DNA of 64,000 nt from Paraburkholderia caffeinilytica (GTDB lineage Bacteria > Pseudomonadota > Gammaproteobacteria > Burkholderiales > Burkholderiaceae): positions 3,100,001 through 3,164,000 of the forward strand of contig NZ_CP031467.1 in assembly GCF_003368325.1 (NCBI RefSeq), written 5' to 3'. The stretch's first letter is position 1. Every line of letters starts with the position of its first letter. Of the stretch, positions 53,423-61,793 are shown one piece after another. Made by a program: the position numbers and the translations under genes. Below the pieces are notes generated by a model, which ran no database searches, was not told where the DNA came from, and saw only the letters and a list, made by a program, of their open reading frames with translations.

Positions 53423-53452
53423 CGCAGTCGCAGCCGCAGCCGCAGCCGCAGT
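53423..53452. repeat. Hexamer array (CGCAGC-type), five units
   Basis: Five 6-base units CGCAGT/CGCAGC in the gap before the MliC-like gene. A second hexamer array lies just after that gene. Confidence 0.85.
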
Positions 53453-53525
53453 TCCAGAGGCCAACACTGCTGCAGCGCAAGGCGCGCCGCCCATGCTTGA
53501 TGTGCAACAACGATCGAGGCATCGA

Positions 53526-53894
53526 ATGAAGAATTGGCTTGTTGCACTCACTGCGGCGGCGGGTCTTGCGGCGCTGGCCGGCAATGCGTGGGCCGCGCCG
53601 TTGAACCTCGCCGAGATTCAGGCCAGGAATCGTCAGACGCACAAATATACCTGCGCGACCGGCAAGATTCTGCAAGTGACCTACTGGAACACGGCGAACG
53701 GTCAGAGCTTTGCACTCGTGCCTGTCAAGGGCCGGCAACTGCTGTTCGTCAACACGATCTCGGCTTCCGGCGCGAAGTATCAGGCCGGTAGCTACACCTG
53801 GTGGACCAAGGGCCCGCGCGCCGACCTGTACGACGCGACGGATGGCGAAAACGCCCCGCCGATGCTGTCCGACTGCGTCACCATCAATCGCTGA
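53526..53894 (+). CDS. MliC-like periplasmic protein (C-type lysozyme inhibitor fold)
   Basis: A 122-residue exported protein. The signal peptide ends at AWA, then APLNLAE. The mature part has the beta-barrel MliC pattern: KYTCATGKILQVTYWNTANG, then VNTISASGAKYQAGSYTWW and DGENAPPMLSDC. MliC proteins bind C-type lysozyme with a loop around a conserved Ser-Gly-Lys/Arg; here SGAKYQAGSYTWWTKG is the equivalent. It may protect the wall from lysozyme. It is not a lipoprotein, since no lipobox Cys is present. Confidence 0.8.
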   Translation: MKNWLVALTAAAGLAALAGNAWAAPLNLAEIQARNRQTHKYTCATGKILQVTYWNTANGQSFALVPVKGRQLLFVNTISASGAKYQAGSYTWWTKGPRADLYDATDGENAPPMLSDCVTINR

Positions 53895-54215
53895 GCATGA
53901 TGCGGCGGCTTTCTTCAAACATGCCGCCTGCCTTTGCCTTTGCCTCTGCCTCTGCCTCTGCCTCTGCCTCTGCCTCGCGGCGCTGCCCGCCTGCGCACAT
54001 CCTTTTCCTTCGAGTAGTAAGCTGTCCGGCATGGCATCGGCTGTGTCCGCTGCCATTGCTGCCGCCAATGTCGTCGCTATCACCGCTATCACTGCTGTCA
54101 CCGCTAGCTCAGGCCGCGCAAGGAGCGCGCGGTTGTCGTCGTCTTCGATCGTCCGACACCGGACTTCAACGGGCGGGCTCATGGCCCGCATCCGTTTCAT
54201 CAAGCGAGACCCTCC
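53895..54215. other. Intergenic stretch between MliC-like and acetolactate synthase genes
   Basis: This 321-base gap is dominated by the hexamer array at 53929-53976 and a later degenerate 54046-54111 run of GCC/GCTATCACC-type repeats. No coding frame is credible. The promoter for the downstream pair should lie here. Confidence 0.5.
53929..53976. repeat. Hexamer tandem repeat (TGCCTC/TGCCTT), eight units
   Basis: Two TGCCTT units followed by six TGCCTC units without interruption, 35 bases after the MliC-like stop. Confidence 0.93.
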
Positions 54216-55868
54216 ATGAAAGCATCGGACCTGTTCGTCAAATCGCTGGAAGCCGAAGGTGTCGAGTACGTGTTCGGCATTCCCGGTGAAGAAAATCTCG
54301 ATCTGCTCGAATCGCTGCGCCGCTCGAAAATTCGCCTGATTCTCACGCGTCACGAGCAGGCGGCCGGTTTCATGGCCGCCACGTACGGACGCCTCACCGG
54401 ACGCACCGGCGTGTGCCTGGCGACCCTCGGACCCGGCGCGACCAACTTCGTGACCGCCGCCGCCTACGCGCAATTGGGCGGCATGCCGATGTTGATGGTG
54501 ACCGGGCAAAAGCCGATCAAGTCGAGCAAGCAGGGGCATTTTCAGATCGTCGACGTGGTGCGGATGATGGAGCCGCTCACCAAATACACGCGGCAGATCG
54601 TCTCGATCGCCAACATTCCGGCCGCGGTGCGCGAAGCGGTCCGTCAGGCCGAGGAAGAGCGGCCCGGCGCCACGCACCTCGAATTGCCTGAAGACGTCGC
54701 GCACGAAGAGGGCGACGGCCACCCGATTCCGAAAAGCTTCAGCCGCCGCCCCGTTGCCGAGGAAAAAGCCGTGGCGCGTGCGGTCGAGGCGATCACCAAA
54801 GCGAAGCATCCCTTGCTGATGATCGGCGCGGGCGGCAATCGCAAGACCACTACCAAGATGTTGCGCGAATTCGTCGACCAGATCGGCATTCCGTTCTTTA
54901 CGACGCAGATGGGCAAGGGGGTGATCGACGAATCGCACCCGATGTGGCTAGGCAACGCCACCTTGTCCGACGGCGACTTCGTGCACCGTGCGATCGACCA
55001 CGCGGATTGCATCATCAACGTGGGCCACGACGTGATCGAGAAGCCGCCGTTTTTCATGCGCAGCGGCGACGCCGGCGAGAAGACGGTGATTCACGTCAAT
55101 TTTCTCGGCGCGGAAGTCGACACGGTGTATTTCCCGCAGATCGAAGTGGTCGGCGACATCGCCAACGCGGTGTGGCAACTCAAGGAAAGTCTCAAGGCGC
55201 GGCAGGAGCACTGGGATTTCACGCGTTTCAAGGAGATCAAGGAGCACTTCGAGGCGCATCTGGTCAAAGGCCAGCATGACGACCGTTTTCCGATGTACCC
55301 GGTGCGGATCGTCAACGACGTCTACGAGACCACGCCGGCGGACGGCATCGTGTGTCTGGACAACGGCATGTACAAGATCTGGTTCGCGCGCTATTACCGC
55401 GCGCACGAACCGAATTCGCTGCTGCTCGATAACGCGTTGGCGTCGATGGGCGCCGGGTTGCCGTCGGCGATCGCGACCAAGATCGTGCACCCGGACCGGA
55501 AGGTCATGGCGGTGTGCGGCGACGGCGGCTTCATGATGAATTCGCAGGAACTGGAAACGGCCGTGCGTCTCAAGCTCGATCTGGTGATCCTGATTTTGCG
55601 CGACGACGCGTTCGGCATGATCCGCTGGAAGCAGGAAAACATGAACTTCCCTGACTACGGCATGACGCTGCGCAACCCGGATTTCGTCGCGTATGCGGAG
55701 AGCTACGGCGCGAAGGGGCATCGCATTGAATCGGCCGCGGAATTCGCGCCGCTGCTGCGCGAATGTTTCGCGACGCCGGGTGTGCATGTGATCGACCTGC
55801 CGATCGACTACTCGGACAACGAGCGCGTGCTGAATCGCGAGATCAAGCGGCTCTCCGCGCAATTATGA
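54216..55868 (+). CDS. Acetolactate synthase large-subunit-like TPP enzyme
   Basis: A 550-residue thiamine diphosphate enzyme. The N-terminal PYR domain has the catalytic Glu in ILTRHEQAAGFMA. The C-terminal PP domain has the TPP-binding VCGDGGFMMNSQELETAV, then LRDDAFGMIRWKQ. It is of the catabolic AlsS-like type, with no regulatory small subunit beside it. The reaction probably joins pyruvate or a related 2-oxoacid with a second carbonyl compound, but the true substrate is not visible. The downstream aldehyde dehydrogenase, 183 bases away, suggests a shared pathway. A GAGACCCTCC precedes the ATG. Confidence 0.9.
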   Translation: MKASDLFVKSLEAEGVEYVFGIPGEENLDLLESLRRSKIRLILTRHEQAAGFMAATYGRLTGRTGVCLATLGPGATNFVTAAAYAQLGGMPMLMVTGQKPIKSSKQGHFQIVDVVRMMEPLTKYTRQIVSIANIPAAVREAVRQAEEERPGATHLELPEDVAHEEGDGHPIPKSFSRRPVAEEKAVARAVEAITKAKHPLLMIGAGGNRKTTTKMLREFVDQIGIPFFTTQMGKGVIDESHPMWLGNATLSDGDFVHRAIDHADCIINVGHDVIEKPPFFMRSGDAGEKTVIHVNFLGAEVDTVYFPQIEVVGDIANAVWQLKESLKARQEHWDFTRFKEIKEHFEAHLVKGQHDDRFPMYPVRIVNDVYETTPADGIVCLDNGMYKIWFARYYRAHEPNSLLLDNALASMGAGLPSAIATKIVHPDRKVMAVCGDGGFMMNSQELETAVRLKLDLVILILRDDAFGMIRWKQENMNFPDYGMTLRNPDFVAYAESYGAKGHRIESAAEFAPLLRECFATPGVHVIDLPIDYSDNERVLNREIKRLSAQL

Positions 55869-56051
55869 GCGGCGGCTGACGCCAACGAGAGACAGCTGGG
55901 CAGGAAGCCGGCCGCATTTGCGCCGGCAGGACGTGGATGTCGCGCCCGCGCCGATAGCGAGCGGCGGCGAAATCGTGGAGGCGGCGTGCTGGGGCACAGC
56001 CCTTGCTGGCTGCAGGCTGCTGATGAGGCATCGAATCAAGGAGAACGCGTC

Positions 56052-57488
56052 ATGTTGAACAAGACTTACCCGTACTACCTCGCCAACGTCGCGGTTGCTG
56101 CGAACACCGATCTCGAAGTCACGGATAAATTCAGCGGCGAAGTGGCGACCCGCGTGGCGATGGCGGACGCAGCGGCGATCGACAAAGCGATCGGCTATGC
56201 CGTCGATGCCATGCCGGCCTTGCGCGCGTTTCCGCCGTTCAAGCGCCAGGCCGTGCTCGAGCACTGCGTGAAGCGATTTCGCGAGCGTTACGACGAATTG
56301 GCGCTCGCGCTGTGCATCGAAGCCGGCAAGCCGATCAACGATTCGAAAGGCGAGGTCACGCGTCTGATCGACACCTTCAAGGTGGCGGCGGAAGAGTCGG
56401 TGCGCATCGACGGTGAGATCATCAATCTCGAGATTTCGCCGCGGGCGAAGGGCTATCACGGCTATGTGAAGCGTGTGCCGATCGGTCCGTGCTCGTTTAT
56501 TTCGCCGTTCAATTTTCCGCTGAACCTGACCGCGCACAAGGTCGCGCCGGCGATCGCCGCGGGTGTGCCGTTCGTGTTGAAACCGGCGAGCCGCACGCCG
56601 GTCGGTGCGCTCATCATGGGCGAGATTCTGGCGGAAACCGACTTGCCGAAAGGCGCATTCTCGATTCTTCCCGCGCATCGCGACGGCGCCGACCTGTTCA
56701 CCACCGACGAACGTTTCAAGCTGCTTTCCTTCACCGGCTCGCCCGCGGTGGGCTGGGACCTGAAGAAAAAGGCCGGCAAGAAGAAGGTGATTCTGGAGCT
56801 GGGCGGCAATGCGGCGGCGATCGTCGACGGCGATCAGGGCGGCAAGCTCGACTACGTGGTCGAGCGGCTGGCGTTCGGCGCGTTCTATCAGTCGGGGCAG
56901 AGTTGCATCGGCGTGCAGCGGATTCTGGTGCATGCAACGCTCTACGACGCGTTGCGCGAGAAGTTGATCGCCAGGACGAAGTCGCTCGTGATGGGCGATC
57001 CGAAGGACGAAAAGACCTTTGTCGGGCCGATGATCTCCGAATCGGAGTCGAGGCGTCTCGCCGGCTGGATGGACAGCGCGGTGCAGGCGGGCGCGAAGAT
57101 CGTCGCGGGCGGCAAGGTCGAGGGCGCGATGTTCGAGGCCACGCTGCTCGAAGGCGTGAAGCGCGACACCGATCTGTATCGCAAGGAAGCCTTCGGCCCG
57201 GTGGCGATTCTGGAGCGTTTCGACGACTTCGACGCCGCGCTGGCCACCGTCAACGACAGCGACTTCGGCCTGCAAGCCGGTGTGTTCACCGATTCGCTCG
57301 CCCATGCGCACCGCGCGTGGGATGTGCTCGACGTGGGCGGCGTGGTGATCAACGACGTGCCGTCGTTCCGGGTCGACAACATGCCGTATGGCGGCGTGAA
57401 GGATTCCGGACTCGGCCGCGAGGGCATACGCTACGCGATCGAGGATATGACCGAGATGCGCTTGATGGTGATGCGCGAGACATGGTGA
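56052..57488 (+). CDS. NAD(P)-dependent aldehyde dehydrogenase
   Basis: A 478-residue aldehyde dehydrogenase. The catalytic Cys is in QSGQSCIGVQR, the general-base Glu is in VILELGGNAAAIV, and the Asn is in ISPFNFPLNLT. FTGSPAVGWDLKKKAGKKK is the cofactor loop, with several lysines in a row, which is unusual. Its start MLNKTYPYYLANV follows AAGGAGAACGCG. It groups by eye with the succinate-semialdehyde/phosphonoacetaldehyde-like branch, so the substrate is uncertain. With the TPP enzyme upstream, it probably oxidises an aldehyde from that reaction. Confidence 0.92.
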   Translation: MLNKTYPYYLANVAVAANTDLEVTDKFSGEVATRVAMADAAAIDKAIGYAVDAMPALRAFPPFKRQAVLEHCVKRFRERYDELALALCIEAGKPINDSKGEVTRLIDTFKVAAEESVRIDGEIINLEISPRAKGYHGYVKRVPIGPCSFISPFNFPLNLTAHKVAPAIAAGVPFVLKPASRTPVGALIMGEILAETDLPKGAFSILPAHRDGADLFTTDERFKLLSFTGSPAVGWDLKKKAGKKKVILELGGNAAAIVDGDQGGKLDYVVERLAFGAFYQSGQSCIGVQRILVHATLYDALREKLIARTKSLVMGDPKDEKTFVGPMISESESRRLAGWMDSAVQAGAKIVAGGKVEGAMFEATLLEGVKRDTDLYRKEAFGPVAILERFDDFDAALATVNDSDFGLQAGVFTDSLAHAHRAWDVLDVGGVVINDVPSFRVDNMPYGGVKDSGLGREGIRYAIEDMTEMRLMVMRETW

Positions 57489-57982
57489 TCGGGCGGGACG
57501 GCCGCATATGGCGATGACGGCCATGACGACGACGCGGGCGCCCGCCGGACCGCCTTCAGGTATTCGGGACTCCGTCGCGGTGCGTCGTCCGTGGGCCTGC
57601 GCCGGGCGTCCCGAAGCGGTGTTGCGGCGAACCCGACTGTCATGCATCTGTCGCACGCGCGCACTACGCTGCCTGCGAGGCGTTCCGGCCCTCGCAGGCA
57701 GTCTTCCGGAGGCGGCGTGGACGGTTTGGCGAGCGGTTCGCCGCCCCGCTTTCGCCGACGCAAGCAGAAAGCCGGCGGATGCGCCATGAGTGTTTTTGCT
57801 GAAGTGCTACAATACCGCCCTTTCCGGCGGGTGTTTCCGCCGGCCGGAGCCGGCCGCATTTTTCCCGTGATACTGACGGGTCCCGTGCGGAACGCCGTGG
57901 CTCCGCCTTCATCCTGATGCCCTCTGCGGTTCCGACCGCTGCCGCGCGCACCGCGCCAAGCGCATTTTTAGCGAAAGCCACC
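57489..57982. other. Intergenic stretch and leader of the RNA helicase gene
   Basis: This 494-base gap holds the terminator of the aldehyde dehydrogenase gene (57669-57701). A TACAAT (57808-57813) may be the -10 of the rhlE gene, leaving a leader of about 165 bases. Within it, 57820-57860 has nested GC-rich dyads (GGCGG/CCGCC, GGCCGG/CCGGCC). The possible small ORFs are not credible. Confidence 0.45.
57669..57701 (+). terminator. Hairpin downstream of aldehyde dehydrogenase
   Basis: Perfect 11-base arms CTGCCTGCGAG and complement around an 11-base loop, 180 bases past the stop, then TCTTCC. Confidence 0.65.
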
Positions 57983-59470
57983 ATGTCCGACACAGCCGTC
58001 ACGCCCAGTACTGCGACTTTTGATCAATTCGGTCTCGCACCCGACATCCTGAAAGCCGTCAAAGAATCGGGCTACACCACCCCTACGCCGATCCAGGCGC
58101 AGGCGATTCCGGTCGTGCTGGCCGGCCGCGACATGATGGGCGCCGCGCAAACGGGCACCGGCAAGACCGCGAGCTTCTCGCTGCCGATCATCCAGCGCCT
58201 GCTGCCGCAAGCCAGCACGAGCGCATCGCCCGCCCGCCATCCGGTGCGCGCGCTGATCCTTACGCCGACTCGCGAACTGGCCGACCAGGTGGCGGCGAAC
58301 GTGCAGTCGTATGCGAAGCACACGGCGCTGCGCAGCGCCGTGGTGTTCGGCGGTGTCGACATGAATCCGCAGTCCGAGCAGCTGCGCCGCGGCGTCGAAA
58401 TTCTGATCGCCACGCCGGGCCGTCTGCTCGATCACGTGCAGCAGAAGACCGCCAATCTCGGCCAGGTGCAGATCCTCGTGCTCGACGAAGCCGACCGGAT
58501 GCTCGACATGGGCTTCCTGCCGGATTTGCAGCGCATCCTGAACCTGCTGCCGAAGGAGCGTCAGACGCTGCTGTTTTCGGCCACGTTCTCGGGCGAAATC
58601 AAGAAGCTGGCCGCCACGTACCTGCGCAACCCGCAGACGATCGAAGTTGCGCGCAGCAATTCGACGGCGACCAACGTGACGCAGATCGTTTATGAAGTTG
58701 CCGAGGGCGACAAGACGGGTGCGGTCGTCAAACTGATTCGCGATCGCAGCCTCAAGCAGGTGATCGTGTTCTGCAACAGCAAGATTGGTGCGAGCCGTCT
58801 CGCGCGGAGTCTCGAGCGCGACGGCGTGGTCGCCACGGCGATTCACGGCGACCGGACGCAGAATGAACGGATGCAGGCGCTGGATGCATTCAAGCGAGGC
58901 GAAATCGAGGCGTTGGTGGCGACCGACGTTGCTGCGCGCGGTCTGGATATTGCCGAGCTGCCCGCCGTGATCAACTTCGATCTGCCGTTCAATGCGGAAG
59001 ATTATGTGCACCGGATTGGCCGCACCGGGCGTGCCGGCGCGTCGGGCGACGCGTTGTCGCTGTGCAGCCCGAACGAGCGCAAGCAGCTTGCCGAGATCGA
59101 GAAGCTGATCAAGCGGCCTCTGGATGTGCAACACCTGACTGTGGATACGCCGGTGCGGCACCATCATGAAGATCGTCCGCCGCGGCGTGAGCGCGTGGAT
59201 GGCCGTGCAGAGGGCCGTGACGAGCGGGGCGGTCGCCGGCGTTCGGGGGCTTCTTCGTCGGGTTCGTTCGATCGGCCGCATCATCATCGCGCGCAGCCTG
59301 TGGATGATTTTTTCCTTAAGCCTTACGAGCCCTCGGCGGCTTCTGTGAGGAAGGTTGAGGAGGCGGCGGCCTCGTCGGCCACTGCGCCGCAGAAGCCGGC
59401 TTCCAAGCAGCCGTTGGCTGCGCTGCTGGGTGGGTTCGGGATGCCCAGGAAGTCGCCGTCGTCTACCTGA
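57983..59470 (+). CDS. rhlE: DEAD-box RNA helicase RhlE
   Basis: A 495-residue ATP-dependent RNA helicase. The Q motif is TTPTPIQAQAIP, motif I AQTGTGKT, Ia PTRELA, II DEAD, III SAT, and VI HRIGRTGRAG. The C-terminal 90 residues are basic and low-complexity (RGEERVDGRAEGRDERGGRR-like: RRERVDGRAEGRDERGG), typical of RhlE tails that bind RNA. The start MSDTAVTPS was chosen because it begins just before the family region. It may assist ribosome maturation and mRNA turnover, often at low temperature. Confidence 0.94.
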   Translation: MSDTAVTPSTATFDQFGLAPDILKAVKESGYTTPTPIQAQAIPVVLAGRDMMGAAQTGTGKTASFSLPIIQRLLPQASTSASPARHPVRALILTPTRELADQVAANVQSYAKHTALRSAVVFGGVDMNPQSEQLRRGVEILIATPGRLLDHVQQKTANLGQVQILVLDEADRMLDMGFLPDLQRILNLLPKERQTLLFSATFSGEIKKLAATYLRNPQTIEVARSNSTATNVTQIVYEVAEGDKTGAVVKLIRDRSLKQVIVFCNSKIGASRLARSLERDGVVATAIHGDRTQNERMQALDAFKRGEIEALVATDVAARGLDIAELPAVINFDLPFNAEDYVHRIGRTGRAGASGDALSLCSPNERKQLAEIEKLIKRPLDVQHLTVDTPVRHHHEDRPPRRERVDGRAEGRDERGGRRRSGASSSGSFDRPHHHRAQPVDDFFLKPYEPSAASVRKVEEAAASSATAPQKPASKQPLAALLGGFGMPRKSPSST

Positions 59471-59601
59471 TTCCTGGCTTTTTGCCTTGGCCTTGCTGTT
59501 TTTTGTGCTCTTTTCCTAAGCGCTTTTTTTCTGGACGCTTATTTTCTGCACTGTTTGCTGGCGCTGCCTTCGTTCGAGGCGGCCGCTACGCCTCGCTGTC
59601 A

Positions 59602-60486
59602 TCACACTCGCACGCCCGTGCGCTGCGCCCATGCTGCCGTCGCAGCAGCATAAAAGCTCTCCAGCGTAGTAGGCGCAGTCCTGCCTAATCCAAGACCCAG
59701 ATGACGAGCAGCCGCGCTTAGCGCTTCAATCGGTTTGTCATGGTCGAGCGCGGTTGCGCCGTTCTGCTTGCTGAGTTTTTCGCCTTGTTCGTTCATGACC
59801 ACCGGCACGTGCAGATAGTCCGGCGTCGGCACGCCCAGGCAACGCTGCAGGTAGATCTGCCGCGCCGTTGAGTCCATCAAGTCCGCGCCGCGCACGATGT
59901 GCGTGATCCCCGCGTCCGCATCGTCGACCACCACCGCCAGTTGATACGCCCACTGATCGTCGGCGCGCCTCAGGACGAAGTCACCGACCTCGGTGGCCAG
60001 GTTCTGCGTCTGCGTGCCCTGCCAGCGGTCTTCGAAAGTGATCACCGCAGCGTCGCCGTCGGGTACGCGCAGGCGCCATGCACGCGCCGGTTTGCCGTGC
60101 AGGCCGTTGCGGCAGGTGCCGGGGTAGGCGAGCGTGGTGTTGCGCGCGTGCGCATTCAACAACGAATCCGCGATCTCCTTGCGCGTACAGCCGCATGGAT
60201 AGACCAGGCCGGCCGCCTTCAGTTGCTCCAGTGCTTCCTGATAGCGCGCCATGCGATGGCTTTGCCAGACGGGCGGCTCGTCGGCATGCATGCCGAAACA
60301 CGTGAGGGTCGACAGAATCTCCTCGGCCGCGCCAGGCACGGTGCGAGGTCCGTCGATGTCTTCGATGCGCACCAGCCAAGCGCCGCCGTGCGTTCGCGCG
60401 TCGAGCCAGCTTGCGAGCGCGCTCACCAGCGAGCCGAAATGCAAGGGCCCCGTAGGCGACGGCGCGAAGCGTCCACGATAGGTCAT
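59602..60486 (-). CDS. gluQ: Glutamyl-Q tRNA(Asp) synthetase
   Basis: A 294-residue paralogue of glutamyl-tRNA synthetase that lacks the anticodon domain and attaches glutamate to queuosine in tRNA-Asp. It has [20 protein letters not shown] (HIGH-like), zinc ligands in [10 protein letters not shown] and YPGTCRNG, and the KMSKS-like [10 protein letters not shown]. The Met at 60486 matches the family start. It is convergent with rhlE and shares its strand with trhO. Confidence 0.94.
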   Translation of the reverse strand: MTYRGRFAPSPTGPLHFGSLVSALASWLDARTHGGAWLVRIEDIDGPRTVPGAAEEILSTLTCFGMHADEPPVWQSHRMARYQEALEQLKAAGLVYPCGCTRKEIADSLLNAHARNTTLAYPGTCRNGLHGKPARAWRLRVPDGDAAVITFEDRWQGTQTQNLATEVGDFVLRRADDQWAYQLAVVVDDADAGITHIVRGADLMDSTARQIYLQRCLGVPTPDYLHVPVVMNEQGEKLSKQNGATALDHDKPIEALSAAARHLGLGLGRTAPTTLESFYAAATAAWAQRTGVRV

Positions 60487-60546
60487 GAGTCGGATGGCGC
60501 AGCGCAATGGGCCGTGCGCTTCGCATGTGCGACGGCCGGAGCGTCC

Positions 60547-60618
60547 AACGCGCCGGGCACGACCAACGCGCCGGGCACGACCAACGCGCCGGGCACGACC
60601 AGCGCACCGGGCACGGCC
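60547..60618. repeat. 18-bp tandem repeat, four units, between gluQ and trhO
   Basis: Three identical 18-base units (AACGCGCCGGGCACGACC) and a fourth with three changes. The period is a multiple of three, so any frame reads as a six-residue repeat, but no gene fits. Confidence 0.95.
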
Positions 60619-60658
60619 AGTGTGTCTCGCCGCGGTCGCGCGAAGGCGCTTGCGTGTG

Positions 60659-61522
60659 TCACGCGGCGCGCGCCGCCTTGCTGTCCGGATGACATTCCGG
60701 ACACGTCTTGCCCGCCACGTACATCGGCGATTGTTGCGCCTCGGGCGTTACCACCGCGCGGCAGCCGAAGCATTGCGCGGTCGCGGTCGGCTCCAGTTGC
60801 GGATTGAGCGCGGTGCGGTAGTCGAACACGAAGCAGTCGCCGTGGTAGTGCGCGCCGCCCACTTCCTCGAAGTACTTCAGGATGCCGCCTTCGAGCTGAT
60901 ACACGTTCTCGATGCCGACTTCCTTCATGTGGATCGCAGCTTTCTCGCAGCGAATCCCGCCCGTGCAGAACGACACGACTGTCTTGCCTTCGAGGTCGGC
61001 GCGGTTTTGTTCGATGACTTCAGGAAATTCGCTGAATTTCGTAATGCGGTAATCGAGCGCGTCGTCGAACGTGCCGACGTCTACTTCGAACGCGTTGCGT
61101 GTGTCCAGCATCACAACGGGGCGGCCTTCGTCGTCATGGCCGCGGTCGAGCCAGTTTTTCAGCGTGGGAGCGTCGACGAACGGCGCGCGGCCAAGCTCCG
61201 GCCGGATGGCCGGCTTTTTCATCGTGATGATTTCGCGCTTGAGCTTGACCAGCATGCGGGTGAACGGCTGCTTGTCCGACAGGCTTTCCTTGAACTGCAG
61301 ATTGACGAACTTGCCTTCGAACAGCGCGTCGTGACGGATGTAGTCGATGAAGGCGTTCGTGGCTTCGCGCGTACCCGCGACGAACAGGTTGATGCCTTCC
61401 GGCGCCAGCAGGACAGTGCCGCGCAAGCCGAGCGCATTGCAGCGCTCGGTAACGAACGGGCGCCATGCGGCGGTGTCTTCGATGGTCGCGAAATGATACG
61501 CGGCGAGATTGACGATACTCAT
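60659..61522 (-). CDS. trhO: tRNA uridine hydroxylase TrhO (rhodanese-domain protein)
   Basis: A 287-residue protein with an N-terminal alpha/beta domain and a central rhodanese domain. Its active-site Cys is in [15 protein letters not shown]. Two C-terminal cysteine pairs (CFGCRAVV and CPECHPD) could bind zinc. This family (YceA/TrhO) makes 5-hydroxyuridine at position 34 of tRNA, using prephenate-independent oxygen chemistry. The Met at 61522 was chosen as [11 protein letters not shown]. It is followed by the 18-base repeat and gluQ on the same strand. Confidence 0.92.
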   Translation of the reverse strand: MSIVNLAAYHFATIEDTAAWRPFVTERCNALGLRGTVLLAPEGINLFVAGTREATNAFIDYIRHDALFEGKFVNLQFKESLSDKQPFTRMLVKLKREIITMKKPAIRPELGRAPFVDAPTLKNWLDRGHDDEGRPVVMLDTRNAFEVDVGTFDDALDYRITKFSEFPEVIEQNRADLEGKTVVSFCTGGIRCEKAAIHMKEVGIENVYQLEGGILKYFEEVGGAHYHGDCFVFDYRTALNPQLEPTATAQCFGCRAVVTPEAQQSPMYVAGKTCPECHPDSKAARAA

Positions 61523-61793
61523 GTGCATCCAGCGGTAAGAAGCGGCGGCGCGGAAAACGGGGCGCATTGAAACGCCTGCGTTCAAACTCCGTGCGGCGCG
61601 GCCACGTCGAAAAGGGCGAAACCCGTATTATCCCTCAAGCTGGCGCTTTGGCCGACCCGGCCGAATGGCCAACCCTTTGCGGCAGCGCAAATCGCCTGCA
61701 CAACACGGGTGCGCGGTGCGCTCGCGTTGCCGTCCTAAGCCGAACGGCTAACGCGCGGTTTTGGCCTGAAAACTCCGGAAGGGTGGAGTTACA

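Noticed and set aside
53400..54938. 512-residue minus-strand ORF across the MliC-like gene and acetolactate synthase
   Set aside because: It crosses two credible opposite-strand genes and includes the hexamer translation as a Gln-Arg run.
55863..57656. 597-residue minus-strand ORF over the aldehyde dehydrogenase
   Set aside because: It is the antisense of the dehydrogenase gene.
57508..57789. 93-residue plus-strand ORF between the dehydrogenase and rhlE
   Set aside because: Arg/Ala/Pro-rich translation of the intergenic region, and it includes the terminator hairpin.
60483..60773. 96-residue minus-strand ORF with ALVVPG repeats
   Set aside because: It is the reading of the 18-base array extended into the 3' part of trhO; no ribosome site and no homology.
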